From Carposina sasakii (Eukaryota; Arthropoda; Insecta; Lepidoptera; Carposinidae), in NCBI GenBank assembly GCA_014607495.2, contig CP053167.1:4402001-4466000 (forward strand): a stretch of 64,000 nucleotides of DNA, in the 5' to 3' direction. A model generated the notes under the pieces. The model had not been told where the DNA came from and did no database searches. It worked only from the letters and a program-made list of their open reading frames with translations. Position 1 is the stretch's first letter. The number at the start of each line of letters is the position of its first letter. The translations under genes and the position numbers were made by a program. Shown piece after piece: positions 12,233-24,139 of this stretch.

Positions 12233-13511
12233 TGATAATGCGCGTTATATTTAGAAGGAATGGTTATAAATGTTTTTTTTTAATCTAAAATCGAGGTCCA
12301 TTCACCTACACATGGTTAGCAATAGCATTATGACTATAAAAGGTTTCTAGTGATTTTGCTATCTATCGGTGAAGGTAAGTAAGTGGAATCGTAATAAAAT
12401 TCCACTTATCGGTATTAGCATAGCAATACTTAGCTGCTTCGTGCTAAGGAAACAATCCCACGAGCAAAAAAAATGCGAAGACTATCTAACTAAATAGTCG
12501 GTTAGTCGTTACCTATGTGTTCATACCTTAAAAATAACTAAATTACGGGTACATGGACAACGTGGTGAAGTGTAGCGTTTAGTTTACTCTTCGCATTGGA
12601 TAACATGTACCGATAGTAATCAGAATAGGAAGATAAGAAGTATACTTCGAAAATATACTACAAATCTCATGTCATCAAATATGACAAAAGGACTTCTGAA
12701 TCGGGCTCTTGGCTCTCTATACCATAATGATTCCGAGACGTTTCATCGTCGACTCTCGCAAGTGGCTCTTGACTATAAATACCATATTGACTACGAGCCT
12801 TTTCATCCATAACGTTATTGGCTAGCAAAATGTCGACGCACTAAAACTGCAAGTGTGAGCGTGCCCTTAGTACAAGTGTTGCTCCTCTACTAAAATGCGT
12901 TTCACCGTATAGTTACTTAACATGATGGCGCTAGTTACTATGTGCATGACTACATTATCAGTATCACTGCATACTAAAAAGGTTAGTTCCGAAAACAGGC
13001 ATAGGAGTTATTCTATAAAACGGACTCTTAAATCGAATGCGGGTCATAATTCCCATTACAGTAATGGCCGCCGTTTAGCGTTATTGAACCCTACACCGTT
13101 CTTAACGAGCAACAATTGAGCGAATTACTAGATATTATACAACTGTAATATGGATTGGATACACATAAATAAGGGTGGGGGGATAGGGGTGACAGTTAAA
13201 ACATCAAACTATGAAGTTATAAAGATGTTATGAAGTTGGCATATGATATTATATACTTCTAGACGTCTACTAAAACAATTTAAAAAATTCTAATGCATCG
13301 TTTTTAAGATCTGGTTTTCTAGAGCCTAAAGCTAAAATAATTTTTTAAAGAATGTAGAGAAAAAAATAGTTTCCCAATTATGATTTCTGTGTTATATCTG
13401 TGATATATGAAAAGATAGAGAGGATACTGTTCTCCAGGTGGGATTAGAAGATTATATTAGAAGCAACAGTCATGCATAATAAATTTACAAACTATAAAGT
13501 AACAGCTAATA
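12233..13511. other. No gene; two minor repeats
   Basis: At 12690-12810 a unit of roughly 60 bp (GGCTCT...ATACCATA...GA(G/C)...TTTCATC) occurs twice with divergence. At 12920-13020 the words GGCGCTAGTTACT and GGTTAGTTCCGAA recur at 38575-38645. A 65-codon frame at 12922 lies inside that repeat and is not called. Confidence 0.4.
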
Positions 13512-13790
13512 TACAGGATGATTTTTGGTCGTATACGTTCCCGAAAACTACGGAATCTCCTCATCATCACGATCATTTTTCTCCATGGAAGCATACCTGG
13601 GAAGTGTCTGGTTTCCAAAATATTAGGGTCCAAAGTTGAGTAAATAGACTGCGTTTTTCTGCATAAATGCACATAGACGCGCGTAGCAGGATTTTTTCAC
13701 GAAAAATATGCTTCCATGGAGAAAAATGATCGTGATGATGAGGAGATTCTGTAGTTTTCGGGAACGTTGACGACCAAAAATCATCCTGTA
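13512..13790. mobile_element. Palindromic TACAGG MITE (two right ends)
   Basis: Both ends are the same sequence in opposite orientation: TACAGGATGATTTTTGGTCG at left and its reverse complement at right, with about 110-bp arms that include CTCCATGGAAGCATA. The arms match the right half of the linear elements at 17374-17766 and 41972-42350. This copy is therefore a snap-back derivative in which the left half was replaced by an inverted right half. It is flanked by TA on both sides. Confidence 0.75.
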
Positions 13791-14137
13791 TAAAATACTG
13801 AACACCACACTTAACACATTTCCATTGATTAGTTAGTTATTTTATTATAATGTCTTCATTTATAGGTATATTGATTAACAATTTCATGAACATGTCGTAT
13901 TTATTTGCATTACTGGACATTAGCAGCACAATTAATGGAAAATACTGTAATTTTTAATGCATATACGAAGTATCTCAAAAAACGAGCGCAATTTGCTTCA
14001 CAAAGAAAGTCGTTCGTATACAATTTGTTCATATCTAAAGGAAAATACAACTATTTTACGGCAAACATAATGTGGTGGTAACAGCAAACTACAAATTAGT
14101 CATCCGTCAGTTCTGTTACATTAGTTAGACGTCGATA

Positions 14138-14460
14138 TACAGGTTGTAACAAAAGGGGTATGTTAAGCGAAAAGCTATGAATATCTATCCTCAAAATTTG
14201 AGACTCGAAATCACATGTTTATTTTTCTTTTTTTAATCTCTTTTAATTGCAAACAACGTATTCGATTAACAAATGTACCAACAAAACTAACATTTTTAAA
14301 TATTAATATGGTGTCTTTAAAAAAAATGTTAACTGTTTCCAGATGGATTTATTTTTAAAAAAATGCTGATATTCATGTAACTTTGGACCTCAATATCTTG
14401 GAAACCCGTGGTTTCCCAGGGGTGCTTCCAGGGTTGTCATTTTACACCCAGTATTCTGAG
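14138..14460 (+). mobile_element. Diverged TACAGG MITE, one end visible
   Basis: The left end TACAGGTTGTAACAAAAGGG and the following GTATGTTAAGCGAAAAGCTA match the MITE at 28463-28609. Further on, ACTTTGGACCTCAATATCTT and CCCAGGGGTGCTTCC resemble the core of the longer elements at 17374 and 41972. The right end is not recognisable. It looks like a hybrid or an ancestor of the two size classes. Confidence 0.5.
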
Positions 14461-14655
14461 GTACAAATAAGCCACAAAACCGTCCAGTTCCATCAAAAAC
14501 CGGTGGTTTTTGTGTAAAAGGCTACTAATATCCATTCCCACAAACAACCCAGGATAGATTTATTGTCGGCACTCCTGTAGACTACCCAGGGCGTTGCTTA
14601 GGCCGATCGATTTTGAGCAATTGATAGTTTAGATGAGGACATCATTGAGCGTTCA

Positions 14656-15076
14656 CACCCAAAAATTATTTCTGTTCGTATTTGCACATCAGTAGAGAAA
14701 CCGTCACTGTGAAGAAAATGGCGGGTTGTATCAAGGCCACAAAACTTTATGCGCCTCCAGATCTATCGATAGGGGTAAAATCGTCAGCAGGTTAATGCAT
14801 ACCGGATTGAATACCTGTGGCACATTTCCCCTTGCTGACGATTTTACCCCTATCGATAATCTGCTGAGGCTTTTTTTATCATTTTTATAGCATAAAGAAT
14901 ACCTGTATCAGTTTCATTCGACCGGAAATGAAATGAAAATAATTATTTTATATAGGTATATATAACCTGCTGACATACAACCCGCCATTTTCTTCACAGC
15001 TGACGGTTTCTATAATTATTATTATTGTTAAAACTACTGATGTGCAAATTTTCGGACGAACAGAAATAATTTTTGG
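14656..15076. mobile_element. Foldback element
   Basis: Left arm 14656-14729 (CCCAAAAATTATTTCTGTTC through AAAATGGCGGGTTGTAT) is the imperfect reverse complement of right arm 14975-15076. The right arm has an extra AT-rich insertion near 15012-15030. No clear target duplication is seen. A second, near-perfect hairpin lies inside at 14764-14858. Frames across it on the minus strand have no domain signal. Confidence 0.65.
14764..14858. repeat. Inner hairpin, about 25-bp arms
   Basis: ATCGATAGGGGTAAAATCGT continuing CAGCA is followed, about 40 bases later, by its reverse complement ending CCCCTATCGAT. It sits inside the foldback at 14656-15076 and could be an independent insertion or the original core. 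Confidence 0.7.
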
Positions 15077-15869
15077 ATTTATTTTTTGAACATACTTGAA
15101 ATTCTCTCCCCATACTGGAGCTGCTTTCGAGTTGCTCAATGACTATCCATGAAAAGTACGTTATGACATTAATCAATCGACCAGAAATTATTTTGTAAAA
15201 TGCAACGTACCTCCCGGACTATACGCTACACCATTAGTCACGCGCGGCTCTGCCTACAAAACACGGCAATTTGGAGCACGCTAATGACCGCTGAGATTGG
15301 CGCTTGTATCTACGTAATCTTTTACACTTTTTCATATTCATATTAGTTCCAAATATTTCCACCGTCACAATAGCGTGTCGCGAAATCGCGCCAGTCACGG
15401 ACGCGAAAGCAGTTCTAAAATAAACATCAATTAGGCAGGCAGATTTTTTGCTGTTGTCATTAGTTTAAATTATAAAGTAAACCATCCAAACCGCTGAATA
15501 TGACTAAAATAAACAAGTCGCTTAAATAAATTACTGCCTTGACTAAATGTATAAGGTCTATTTAAGAAAAAAAAATATCGGCTGTTCCATACATTTTACA
15601 TACGATTTTTTTCAATATTTTGGTCCCATAGTGAAAGTTGTTTCTTTTTACCTACCTAGTTTCGTGTCAAAAGATAACCACTTATTTTGGATAGACCTTA
15701 TATACGGTATGTAAAAACAGAACTAGGAACAATTATCCTGGAGTTAATTAACAATTGTTTGAATTTCCGGACATCAATTTAGCTACTCGTATATCCTATA
15801 TCCTTGCAGTTAGTTATCTACTAAGCCCATGATACCAAACTTTAAGAGCTGTTTTTAGAATGTTTTTTT
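15077..15869. other. No gene recognised
   Basis: AT-rich spacer with no repeat or coding signal I can support. Confidence 0.5.
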
Positions 15870-16088
15870 TTAAGAAAAATGTATTTTTCTTATCATACAT
15901 CCACACCTAAGTACGTACATACATTCTTTTGGCTGGTGACTCTAGATACATTGAGTCAAACATATCAGCTATAATTTCATTATTATCATAATAATTATTG
16001 TCGCTTTTAAGAAATATGCATTTTTCGTCCCATACTAATACGGCTGGTGAGTCAGATCAGAATCATTGAGCTAATCATATCAGCTATA
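15870..16088 (+). repeat. Diverged tandem duplication
   Basis: Unit one (15870-15973) and unit two (16017-16088) share TTAAGAAA(A/T)ATG(T/C)ATTTTTC, GGCTGGTGA, ATTGAG and CATATCAGCTATA in the same order. The second unit is shorter by internal deletions. This is an old duplication with no evidence of function. Confidence 0.6.
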
Positions 16089-17373
16089 TAGATATTTTAT
16101 TTTATCATACTGCAAATAAGCAATTCCCCGAATGCAAGTCCATTTCATAAATGGCACATTCACTTTAAAACTGTTCTTTATAGCTGTCCTTGTTTTCGTG
16201 CAATTATTTAATTTAATTTCGTAAGGTCAAAAATAAGTAAATACAGACAGACAGTGGACAGGTCTAGAGGTCATGGTTAGGTCAGATATATAATAATAGA
16301 AGCGGTTTTACTCTAAAGTAATAATGGAAAAAGAGAAAATACATGTTGTGCATATTATTTCGTTCTAAGTATGTACAGCGCACATTTTATATTCCCATCT
16401 GGCAAATTTTTTAAATGAAATCTTGCGTCTTTTAACATCCTCGCCACCGTATATATAAAAAAAAATTAATAATAATCACCTAGAAAGATATCATTTTGTT
16501 TTGCGAATCTTAGAGCATACCTACTTACTTTTTTTAAACTTCTTCATTTATTGAACACAGAAAATTTATACTACACAAGACAGTAGGTACATTCGCTAAG
16601 CTCTAAAAGGAATTTCTTTCAGCAAACCAGCCAGGTTATTCAACATCTCACGACCGGTATAGATAATGAGACCAATATATGAGCAGACTGGTGACGCATT
16701 TGTTCGCCAAAAGTCTAAAGTTATATGACGGAGTAAGTAGTTACGGCAAGTTCATTAGTATCGGTACCGCAAAATGAGCCATCAAGCGAACCTTGAACTT
16801 CTCATATCACGAATACATATAAATGTGTACAAAAAACTACCGCAAGGCCGTACCGCCACAAACACTATCGATCAACTACATAACCAAGTTTTTACAATAA
16901 ACCGAGCTCAATATTGTGAAATGTATGAAAAAGTAAAATATAAAAAGGCATTTTATTTCTCCTTGGCCGTGACTTTATCAAGAAGATTTCATTTTCAACG
17001 AAATATACCTACTTATTTGTTAGGTTTCCGTCAATTTTACTGCGTAGTATTCTCTCAGTGATCGAAAAAATTATTTACAATACGAGTAATCTATTAGGTA
17101 TGTAAGTAAGAATAACAGTTACAAACAAAATGATACACATAATATGTGCCGGTACATAAATTGCCGAGTACGCTTCCAAAGTACATAAACAACATTTCCA
17201 TATAAAACAACAAAATCTTCCACATCACGAAACCTAAAAATACCCGCAAGTTTACCACGGCTAAATATACTTTGTTTGTACCAGAGAATAAAAATGCTGC
17301 AATGTAATCTAAAAGGGAATCCCAAATAAATATACCTTCATCCTTGATAGTAAAATTAGTTATACTGTATGTA
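16089..17373. other. No gene recognised
   Basis: AT-rich. A 95-codon plus-strand frame at 16774-17061 has no recognisable domain, no clear splice context and biased lysine/tyrosine content typical of chance frames in AT-rich DNA, so I leave it uncalled. Confidence 0.45.
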
Positions 17374-17766
17374 TACAGGATGTTTTTTCGTTGTCACCCT
17401 TTACGAAGGGTACGTACTCTATACATCAAATAAAGTAAGTTTATGCCAAAAAAAATTCTGGTAAACGATGTAATTTTTTTTTATTATTATTTTTTATTAC
17501 TTGATCGGGCGAAATTTATAGTGTCCAGTGTTTATGCTAGTTTTTTCATAGACAGATATTAATTATGTCTCGTGAAAAAATCTTGCTACACGCGACAATG
17601 TGCATTTATGCAAAAAACGTAGTCTATTACTCAACTTTGGACCCTAATATTTTGGAAACCAGACACTTCCCAGGTATGCTTCCATGGAGAAAAATAATCG
17701 TGATGATGAGGAGATTTCGTAGTTCTCACTGTTTCGGGAACGTTGACGACCAAAAATCACCCTGTA
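17374..17766. mobile_element. TACAGG MITE, linear form
   Basis: A 393-bp element starting TACAGGATGTTTTTTCGTTG and ending, reversed, TACAGGGTGATTTTTGGTCG, with TA on each side. A TA duplication with TACAGGRTG ends suggests Tc1/mariner-type mobilisation, though that is inference. The copy at 41972-42350 is about the same length, and 13512-13790 is the palindromic derivative. An 81-codon frame inside recurs only because the DNA repeats. Confidence 0.72.
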
Positions 17767-19319
17767 TAGATAGCGTTCAAATAAATATATTTCAATACCT
17801 CTATAACTGAACAGGAAATATTAAACTCTCAGAACAACATCCCACACATTTTGGACAAACTCAATAGCTAAAGCACCCGTCAGTCTGGCTGGGCACACAT
17901 CGCTATAGTCCATGCGCGCACGCAAGTGCGTGCGTTCAAGAGATAGACATAAGACCAGTCAACCAAGGCCTTTACCGCTGTTCCCTGCTATGGTTATCAG
18001 ATCTCAAGTAATATTAGACGAGATTCAGACCGCCTACTTCCGTAAGACCCTTCTCTTCATAAGTTAGTTAAACAGTCATGGTTCAAGTGACACTGGTGAT
18101 GTCCAGGTTGCCCGCGGAGTGCACCGGCATCGGCACAACCGGTTCCAACTCGGGTCTAAGCAAGGTTGTGATAAACCTGCGATAGCCGCTAACGTTTTGG
18201 CTTCCAGAGAAATCGATACAGGAATATTCCAAATCATTTAACAGGATTCCAAAGTTACCTAGCCTGCAACTGGTCTCAGTAATATGTGTGTAAGTACCTA
18301 CATAATTACAAAACTATCTTCCAATATTCAGTTAGGTGGTCGGAAGTAAAATCTTTTGCGTCACAATTACCTACTGTCTTCCAATTATCAATTAGCTAAA
18401 GTAAAACATTAGACTCTAGAATATAACCATTATAATACAGAGTTGAATTTAAAGTGCGCATACTCGTACAAACTGTGAAACCTTTTCGTGGTTATCACCC
18501 ATAGTTACATCCTTCCACGGTTATGATGTAGTCTTTTCCACATTACAGCTATCCTATCAGACATTATTTCAAACCATGTCATGTCAAGCGTGGAACATTA
18601 TGTGAACCGAAGAATAGTTCGCCCTATCAGTAGCTCTCATGTCTAAACTAAACAGCTCCCTACGTCATCATGTCCCGTTCAAACATTCAACACAGAAAGG
18701 TCATTTCCGAAAAGCCTAGGACACCAGAGGCATTCCGAGTCCTGTTTCCTGACCTTTTCATCAAAGATACATACAACACTTTCAGATACACAAATGCCCA
18801 AAAAAGACGGGCCAGATGTGGCATCTTACAGCAGCCTACAACAAAATGCCCACAAAATGGGCACTCGGCCCAGCCAAAACCTGGGCAAACGATCTCAGTT
18901 AGCACAGTGAAAACTAAGCGAGGCTAGAGCTTGTCGCCGGTGTACAAAAAGTTTAGTATTCTTGACGTCACAAAGCTAATATTAGTAAAAATATTCTCGG
19001 CGGCCTCCAACAAAGATACGCTTCTATTTTGGAGAACGCGTGTTTCTTTAAATATAACAGAGCGCCATTGCATAGGGTGGAGAATTACGAATGTGCACGC
19101 ACTTAGACTTACAACGTAATATAAAATACATAAGTTAAAAACGCGAAAATTTAAAAGTTGGAGATGGATGGAAGTTTGTTATATGTTCAATCACCGCAGG
19201 ACGACTAAATAGCTTAGGATAAATTTCGGCTTCGATATACTATAGTGGTGGAATCTGGGATAAAGTACAATATGACAAGATTGCTATGCACAGATTACAG
19301 TAAAGATACAATTCCTTTT
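17767..19319. other. No gene recognised
   Basis: Contains an 85-codon frame (18670-18927; GC-richer, lysine/arginine/proline-rich) that looks more coding-like than its neighbours but has no recognisable domain, and a GC-rich patch at 18105-18170. Neither can be assigned. The rest is AT-rich spacer. Confidence 0.35.
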
Positions 19320-19714
19320 CACTATGGGTGCGCCCACCACCGGGCCCTACACCCTCCACTGACCTCCGGATCTGATAACTCATCTATACTAATATTATAA
19401 AGCTGAAGAGTTTGTTTGTTTGTTTGTTTGAACGCGCTAATCTCAGGAACTACTGGTCTGATTTGAAAAATTCTTTCAGTGTTAAATAGCCCATTTACCA
19501 AGGAAGGCTACAGTCTATACAACAACCTGCCCGGCTTCGCACGGGTACAACGCCCCCTCACGCGGACGAAGTCGTGGGCGGCTGCTAGTAAGTCATAACT
19601 GCGAAAACAGGCACTTGCACTAACTATAATCGCCACGAGAAACAGTTAGTGCAAGTGCCTGTTTTCGCAGTTATGAGTTATCAGATCCGAGGGTCAGTGG
19701 AGGGTGTAGGGCCC
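19320..19714. mobile_element. Foldback element interrupted by a Helitron
   Basis: The left arm (GGGTGCGCCCACCACCGGGC... then GGATCTGATAACTCA) and the continued GCGAAAACAGGCACTTGCAC are the reverse complement of the right arm at 19652-19714 and 19625-19650. The loop is TATAATCGCCACGAGAAAC. A 206-bp Helitron-like element splits the left arm. The arm sequence is shared with the much longer hairpin at 27194-27716, so the two are one family. Confidence 0.72.
19383..19588 (+). mobile_element. Helitron-like element, 206 bp
   Basis: Starts TCTATACTAATATTATAAAG, has a (GTTT)n run, and ends GCTGCTAG before T, after the hairpin-capable block CACGCGGACGAAGTCGTGGG. The intact right arm of the surrounding foldback acts as the empty site: besides the element, 7 extra bases (TAAGTCA, resembling the preceding TAACTCA) are present after the CTAG end, which a simple Helitron insertion does not explain. 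Confidence 0.75.
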
Positions 19715-19740
19715 GGTGGTGGTCGCACCCATAGTGAATG

Positions 19741-21800
19741 TTTGAACTTCCGAATTGTAACGCCTAATACAATTTCATTAACAATTCCTTTTTTTAGCTG
19801 TTTGTATGTATGTATTCTTCTCTATTGTTACTGGTTTGGGACATAATTTCAAGCATTATATTATATCCTTCTGAAGTATTCTATAAACTAAAGTTAATAG
19901 AAGACATTTTCTAGAAATTATATCCAGAATTTGTAGCTAATAATTTATATTAATTTAATAAGGATGGAGGGAATCTTCTTAAGTCTCTAATTATTGCTTC
20001 CCGTTACCGACAGTAAGCAGATTTGTTTTCTCGTTAGTTACCATGCGTGTATTTATGTCTTGAATACTTCAATTAGACAATATGGGTCAGGGAGGAACGT
20101 TCGTCAATGGAGTTTAGGACTGATGAGAACCATACAGATGCTGATTAGATAGAGGCTTGTTTTTGTCTGATGGGCTCGCATGCAGAAACGGTATTGTAAA
20201 AACCTTTTCACCAGCTGCAGGCGGCAGTACACAAAAGATACCTGGGCGCATAGATATCTGAGCCTAGATCCAGAGGTGTTCAGATAGCTTCCATTCTATT
20301 TAGAAAAGCATCTATATGACAAATACATTAAAAAAAATAGCTATGATAGATACGAAAAAATATGTATTTGCAGACAGATATTGCAAAGTTTTTGTCTCAT
20401 CTACTAAGCAATGATTCCCCCTAGGAGTAGACTGACTGGCGACAACCCGAAGCGAAGTTGGATACTAAGCTATAACATAATACACATAGAGTCGCAAAAA
20501 ATTTGCTTCAACCAAGTTGAATATAAACTGACGAGATTCTTATTATGTGAATGAAATTATTTAGGATATTAAATTAAGATGAGAGAGATGACTGAATTGT
20601 ATATTATACTTACGTAAGGAGAGATAAATCCAAACTCTTTATTCTATATCGTAGAAGTTACGTCCTTAGCGAACTAACCCGTAACTGAGGCGGCAAAGTC
20701 GTAAATTTTTGCAATTTCGCCAAGTTTTACGACTGTCTCAGCAGAAACAAGTTGCACAATCTTTCTCCAAACTTATTGCAGCCTAAACGCCGTACAATTT
20801 TTCATGTTCCACGGAATTTATTTAATAACCGCACAGAATGAGCGTCTACGACAGGTGTATGCCTCATCAGACGCCAAATGATAAACGACCCGTCATCTTA
20901 TCACCAAACACAACGTGAAAATACTCAAATAAAGGACTACGGAAAAATTGCTGGCATATTTTCGCCTGCATTCAGATGAAAGGAACCGGGGAGGGAAAAT
21001 CAATTTGGGCTGTTGCGTAGATCGGGTGGCTGGTCCCGGGGTGCCTGGAGTCACGGCCAAGGTCGGTGGGTCGCCCCCCCCACCCCCGTCCCCCGGACAC
21101 GCCCTGCCCCGCCTGTGCCGATATTCTCATTGAGACCACGCACCGCACCGACAATATACAAACCGCAACACTTCTGAAATACGCCATTTTTGTTTGCATT
21201 CTCACGGTATTTGCACGTTATTAGGTATAGCCGTCGCGTTTCTGACTGTACAGACTAAACCACGCCCACATTCTGAAGTACACCATCGATTTAGTATTGC
21301 TAAGAAGTGCGCATAGTTCGCGTAAGCTGCGTGAGTTGCCGGCTGAAAATTTACACGTGCCCCGAGGTGCTAACCGCATAAACTTAATATTATAAATTAT
21401 AATATACTTCGCAATTTTTCTGCAATTCAATTATCAACAACCTTCGATTATAATCGACACTACCGCTGATATTATTTAGTTTTACAGTACGGAAGTTAAA
21501 GCATAAAAATATCGAGGCAATCTAATTACATTCATCAACTGCATTTATTTTTAGCCTGAAGTCCCACTACCAGTTACCATCCTTTTTAACCGACTTCTGA
21601 TGATGGACTCGTGGAATGGTGGACCTCTATAGGGTAAAACTCTATACTAGTAAGCTTGATCAATGGCTTAGTTGGACAGAAGACGGTATCTCGTTTAAGA
21701 AATACTACTTCTACTTCTGTCTGTTTTACTCCAAGGAGGTACCATTCCAGTACATCATTCCATTGGTTTCGATAAACCTACTTAGGTAGGTAGTAAACAC
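19741..21800. other. No gene; one GC-rich patch
   Basis: Mostly AT-rich. At 21020-21125 a C-rich patch with runs of C stands out from the background but encodes nothing I recognise on either strand. A short AGTCGTAAA...TTTTACGACT hairpin lies at 20697-20735. Confidence 0.45.
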
Positions 21801-21994
21801 TACATATTATTATAACACAGAGCCGCTTCCCGCTGTCTGCATGTCCCTATTTATGTATCTTTTAAACTACGCAACGCAACGGATTTTGACACGGTTTTTA
21901 ATCATTCAAGAGGAAGGTTTATATCTATAACTCAACCGACCCGCCCTAATAGGAAATTCCCCTTTACGCGGGCGAAGTCGTGTGCAGCCGCTAG
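21801..21994 (+). mobile_element. Diverged Helitron-like element
   Basis: Begins near ACTACATATTATTATAACAC and ends GCAGCCGCTAG before T, with TTTACGCGGGCGAAGTCGTG as its 3' hairpin block. The 5' boundary is approximate. The body is diverged from the other copies. Confidence 0.6.
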
Positions 21995-22971
21995 TATAGC
22001 GGAATGAATACATACTATGTTTGTGAATAATACACTGTTCATTTCGTCCTGTAAATAGTAGATACTACAATAAATACGTTTCCTTTTACTAACGACGTTT
22101 CCCATAAAACGGTAGACATTGTAAATAATAAATATGTATGAATAAGACGGATATAGTACATGCGCAGTTTTGTGTTTTTACATCGAAGTAATTTTAACAT
22201 CTTACGCTGGCCATATGTAGGCAATATGTATAAAGAGTGTTGTTTTTTTTAAACTTTAGGATTAATATGTATTTACATTATTGTTATCTACTCTGTTAAA
22301 TTCTTTTACTTTAGAATCCAATATGCTACTAACGTGAAATCATTAATCTTTATGGAACAAATTAATTTCAATAAATGCAAACCTTATTAAAAATAATCAT
22401 ACCTTTTATTATAAATCCTTTGGACTACAAAAATTCAATATCCCTGCTTCAAATCGGTCAGTTTTACGGAAATTGAGGATATACGAAGCAACAGCAGCAC
22501 ACACTTTTAAAAAAACTTGCCACAAAAATACTCTTCACTTATCGAAACACAAAAAAACACAGCCTGTACCTACCCTCAGAGATAGCTTATCGGAACACAC
22601 ACAAGCGTATCGGGCGTCCGATAAATAGATAACACCGCATGTTTGTCGCTACCACATACGTCAGCGACAGGCAAACACCACACAAGACACCATATGAAAG
22701 GGGCAGACTTTAGGATATTATCAACAATAACTCATTGTTTTCAAGTAGCTTGTGGGGTAAGTAACGTCCCATGGTTTGATGTTACTCCGCTTAGACGCGG
22801 GTACACAAAGCGAACGCGTCGGCCAGACTGACGCAAACGTTACGTTACGCGTAGCGTTTGGTTCTGGGCCGCTTGAATCTGCAAATATCTCTTTTTTTTT
22901 GGAGGTAAATCTCACTTTTATTTAAAAAAAGCATCGCTTTGATAAATGTCCACAAGAACTCTTATACAGGA
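21995..22971. other. No gene recognised
   Basis: AT-rich with a GC-richer patch at 22780-22870. Frames of 61-64 codons on both strands have no domain signal. Confidence 0.5.
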
Positions 22972-23110
22972 TGTTTGTGACAGCCAGGCTTATATTGATA
23001 CCATGACTTCAGACCATGATTCTGAGGCGGAAAACACTGAAAATTTTCGCAGGAAAATTCCAAATTTTTCCGACATTTTCTTCATATTTTCAGGAAAAAA
23101 TAATGATCGT
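22972..23110 (+). repeat. TACAGG MITE left-end fragment
   Basis: TACAGGATGTTTGTGACAGC resembles the left end of the TACAGG elements at 17374 and 41972 but no matching right end is found downstream. The end of the fragment is uncertain. Confidence 0.4.
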
Positions 23111-23253
23111 TTCATCATTAAAACATTGTGCTGAGAGATTCAGCTTTGTTTGCCGAGATTTGGCTTATGTATAGCTATCGGGATGAAAAAATAATGTTGC
23201 CAATAATGTAATTTAAAAAAAACGAGATGGTAAAATTCGTCATCCGAGTAATT

Positions 23254-23325
23254 GACCCGGTAGCTCAGTGATAAGAGCACTGGCACGGAATGCAGAGGTC
23301 GTGGGTTCGATTCCCACCCGGGTGA
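23254..23325 (+). repeat. tRNA-like sequence, probable SINE head
   Basis: Contains a good A-box region (TAGCTCAGTGATAAGAGC) and B box (GGTTCGATTCC), a 4-bp D stem, a 5-bp T stem (GTGGG/CCCAC) and an acceptor stem GACCCGG/CCGGGTG with one mismatch. The anticodon arm is broken: the 3' side has lost bases, and the loop ACGGAAT has C where U33 should be. It is therefore not a working tRNA gene. It fits a tRNA-derived SINE head or a tRNA pseudogene. It lies beside the MITE at 23569. Confidence 0.65.
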
Positions 23326-23568
23326 GGAATTTTTCCCATTACTTTATTTATAATTTTATAAAAATTATTTAGTTCGTTTAATTTCGCCTTAAATTACTTA
23401 AAAATAAAATTTTTACTAAAACATAATTTTCAAAAAATAATTGCCCTCAAAAATGTTTAAATAACTGATCAACCCTAATGGAGAGTTACAAGTGATTCAA
23501 AAAACAGCAATGTGTCACAAAATAACCAATAAGCCCATTTAATTAGTCACAGGATCGCCCGATACCTA

Positions 23569-24087
23569 CAATAGGGATGTTTACAGTTTTTTTATTTGTA
23601 TTTATATTGAAAGATCATAAAACAAAAGAAACATTTGCGAAAGAAAAACTTCGCTAGAGTGAAAACTTTCCGGGATATAACGATTTCAAAATCACAATTT
23701 CAGACTTACCAAAAAACGCTCCATACAAACGGCTACACAATTATGACGTCACTCTTTCGTAACTTGTATGCGTATAAAAATTTTTGTTCTACAGCTATTT
23801 TAAATATTGCGTTTATAAATATGGTCACAAAGCAAAAGTTGCTGTTAATGCTGCAGGTGGATATGTAATATTGTAATTTTCAATTAGTTTTACATTTGAA
23901 AAATGGACCGAGGTAGTAATAAAAAGTTTCAAAGTTAAGTGGGCACACTTAACTTTGAAACTTTTTATTACTACCTCATTTGGACACTTAATCAAATTGT
24001 AATTTTACAGATAGATATGATTTTGATGATTCATTCTGATAAGCATAAAATGTCATTAAAATTCAACCATAGTAAACATCCCTATTG
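23569..24087. mobile_element. MITE with 16-bp inverted ends
   Basis: CAATAGGGATGTTTAC at 23569-23584 is the exact reverse complement of GTAAACATCCCTATTG at 24072-24087, framing about 519 bp of AT-rich DNA. A perfect hairpin sits inside at 23910-23977. No convincing target duplication was found. A 77-codon frame at 23635 is not called. Confidence 0.6.
23910..23977. repeat. Perfect 32-bp hairpin with 4-base loop
   Basis: GAGGTAGTAATAAAAAGTTT continuing CAAAGTTAAGTG is followed after GGCA by its exact reverse complement. Such a tight perfect palindrome suggests a fresh inverted duplication or active snap-back structure inside the surrounding MITE. Confidence 0.85.
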
Positions 24088-24139
24088 GCGCAGAGAGCAA
24101 GTAATAACACCTGCGAGTAATAACACTGCTTTACCTTGA

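Noticed and set aside
17565..17810. A conserved small protein shared by 13457, 17565 and 42164 (TLDPNILETRHFPGM...)
   Set aside because: The three frames lie inside copies of the same MITE. Similarity is explained by repeated DNA, and the reading strand differs.
23254..23325. A functional tRNA gene
   Set aside because: The A and B boxes are good, but the anticodon arm is missing bases and position 33 is not T.
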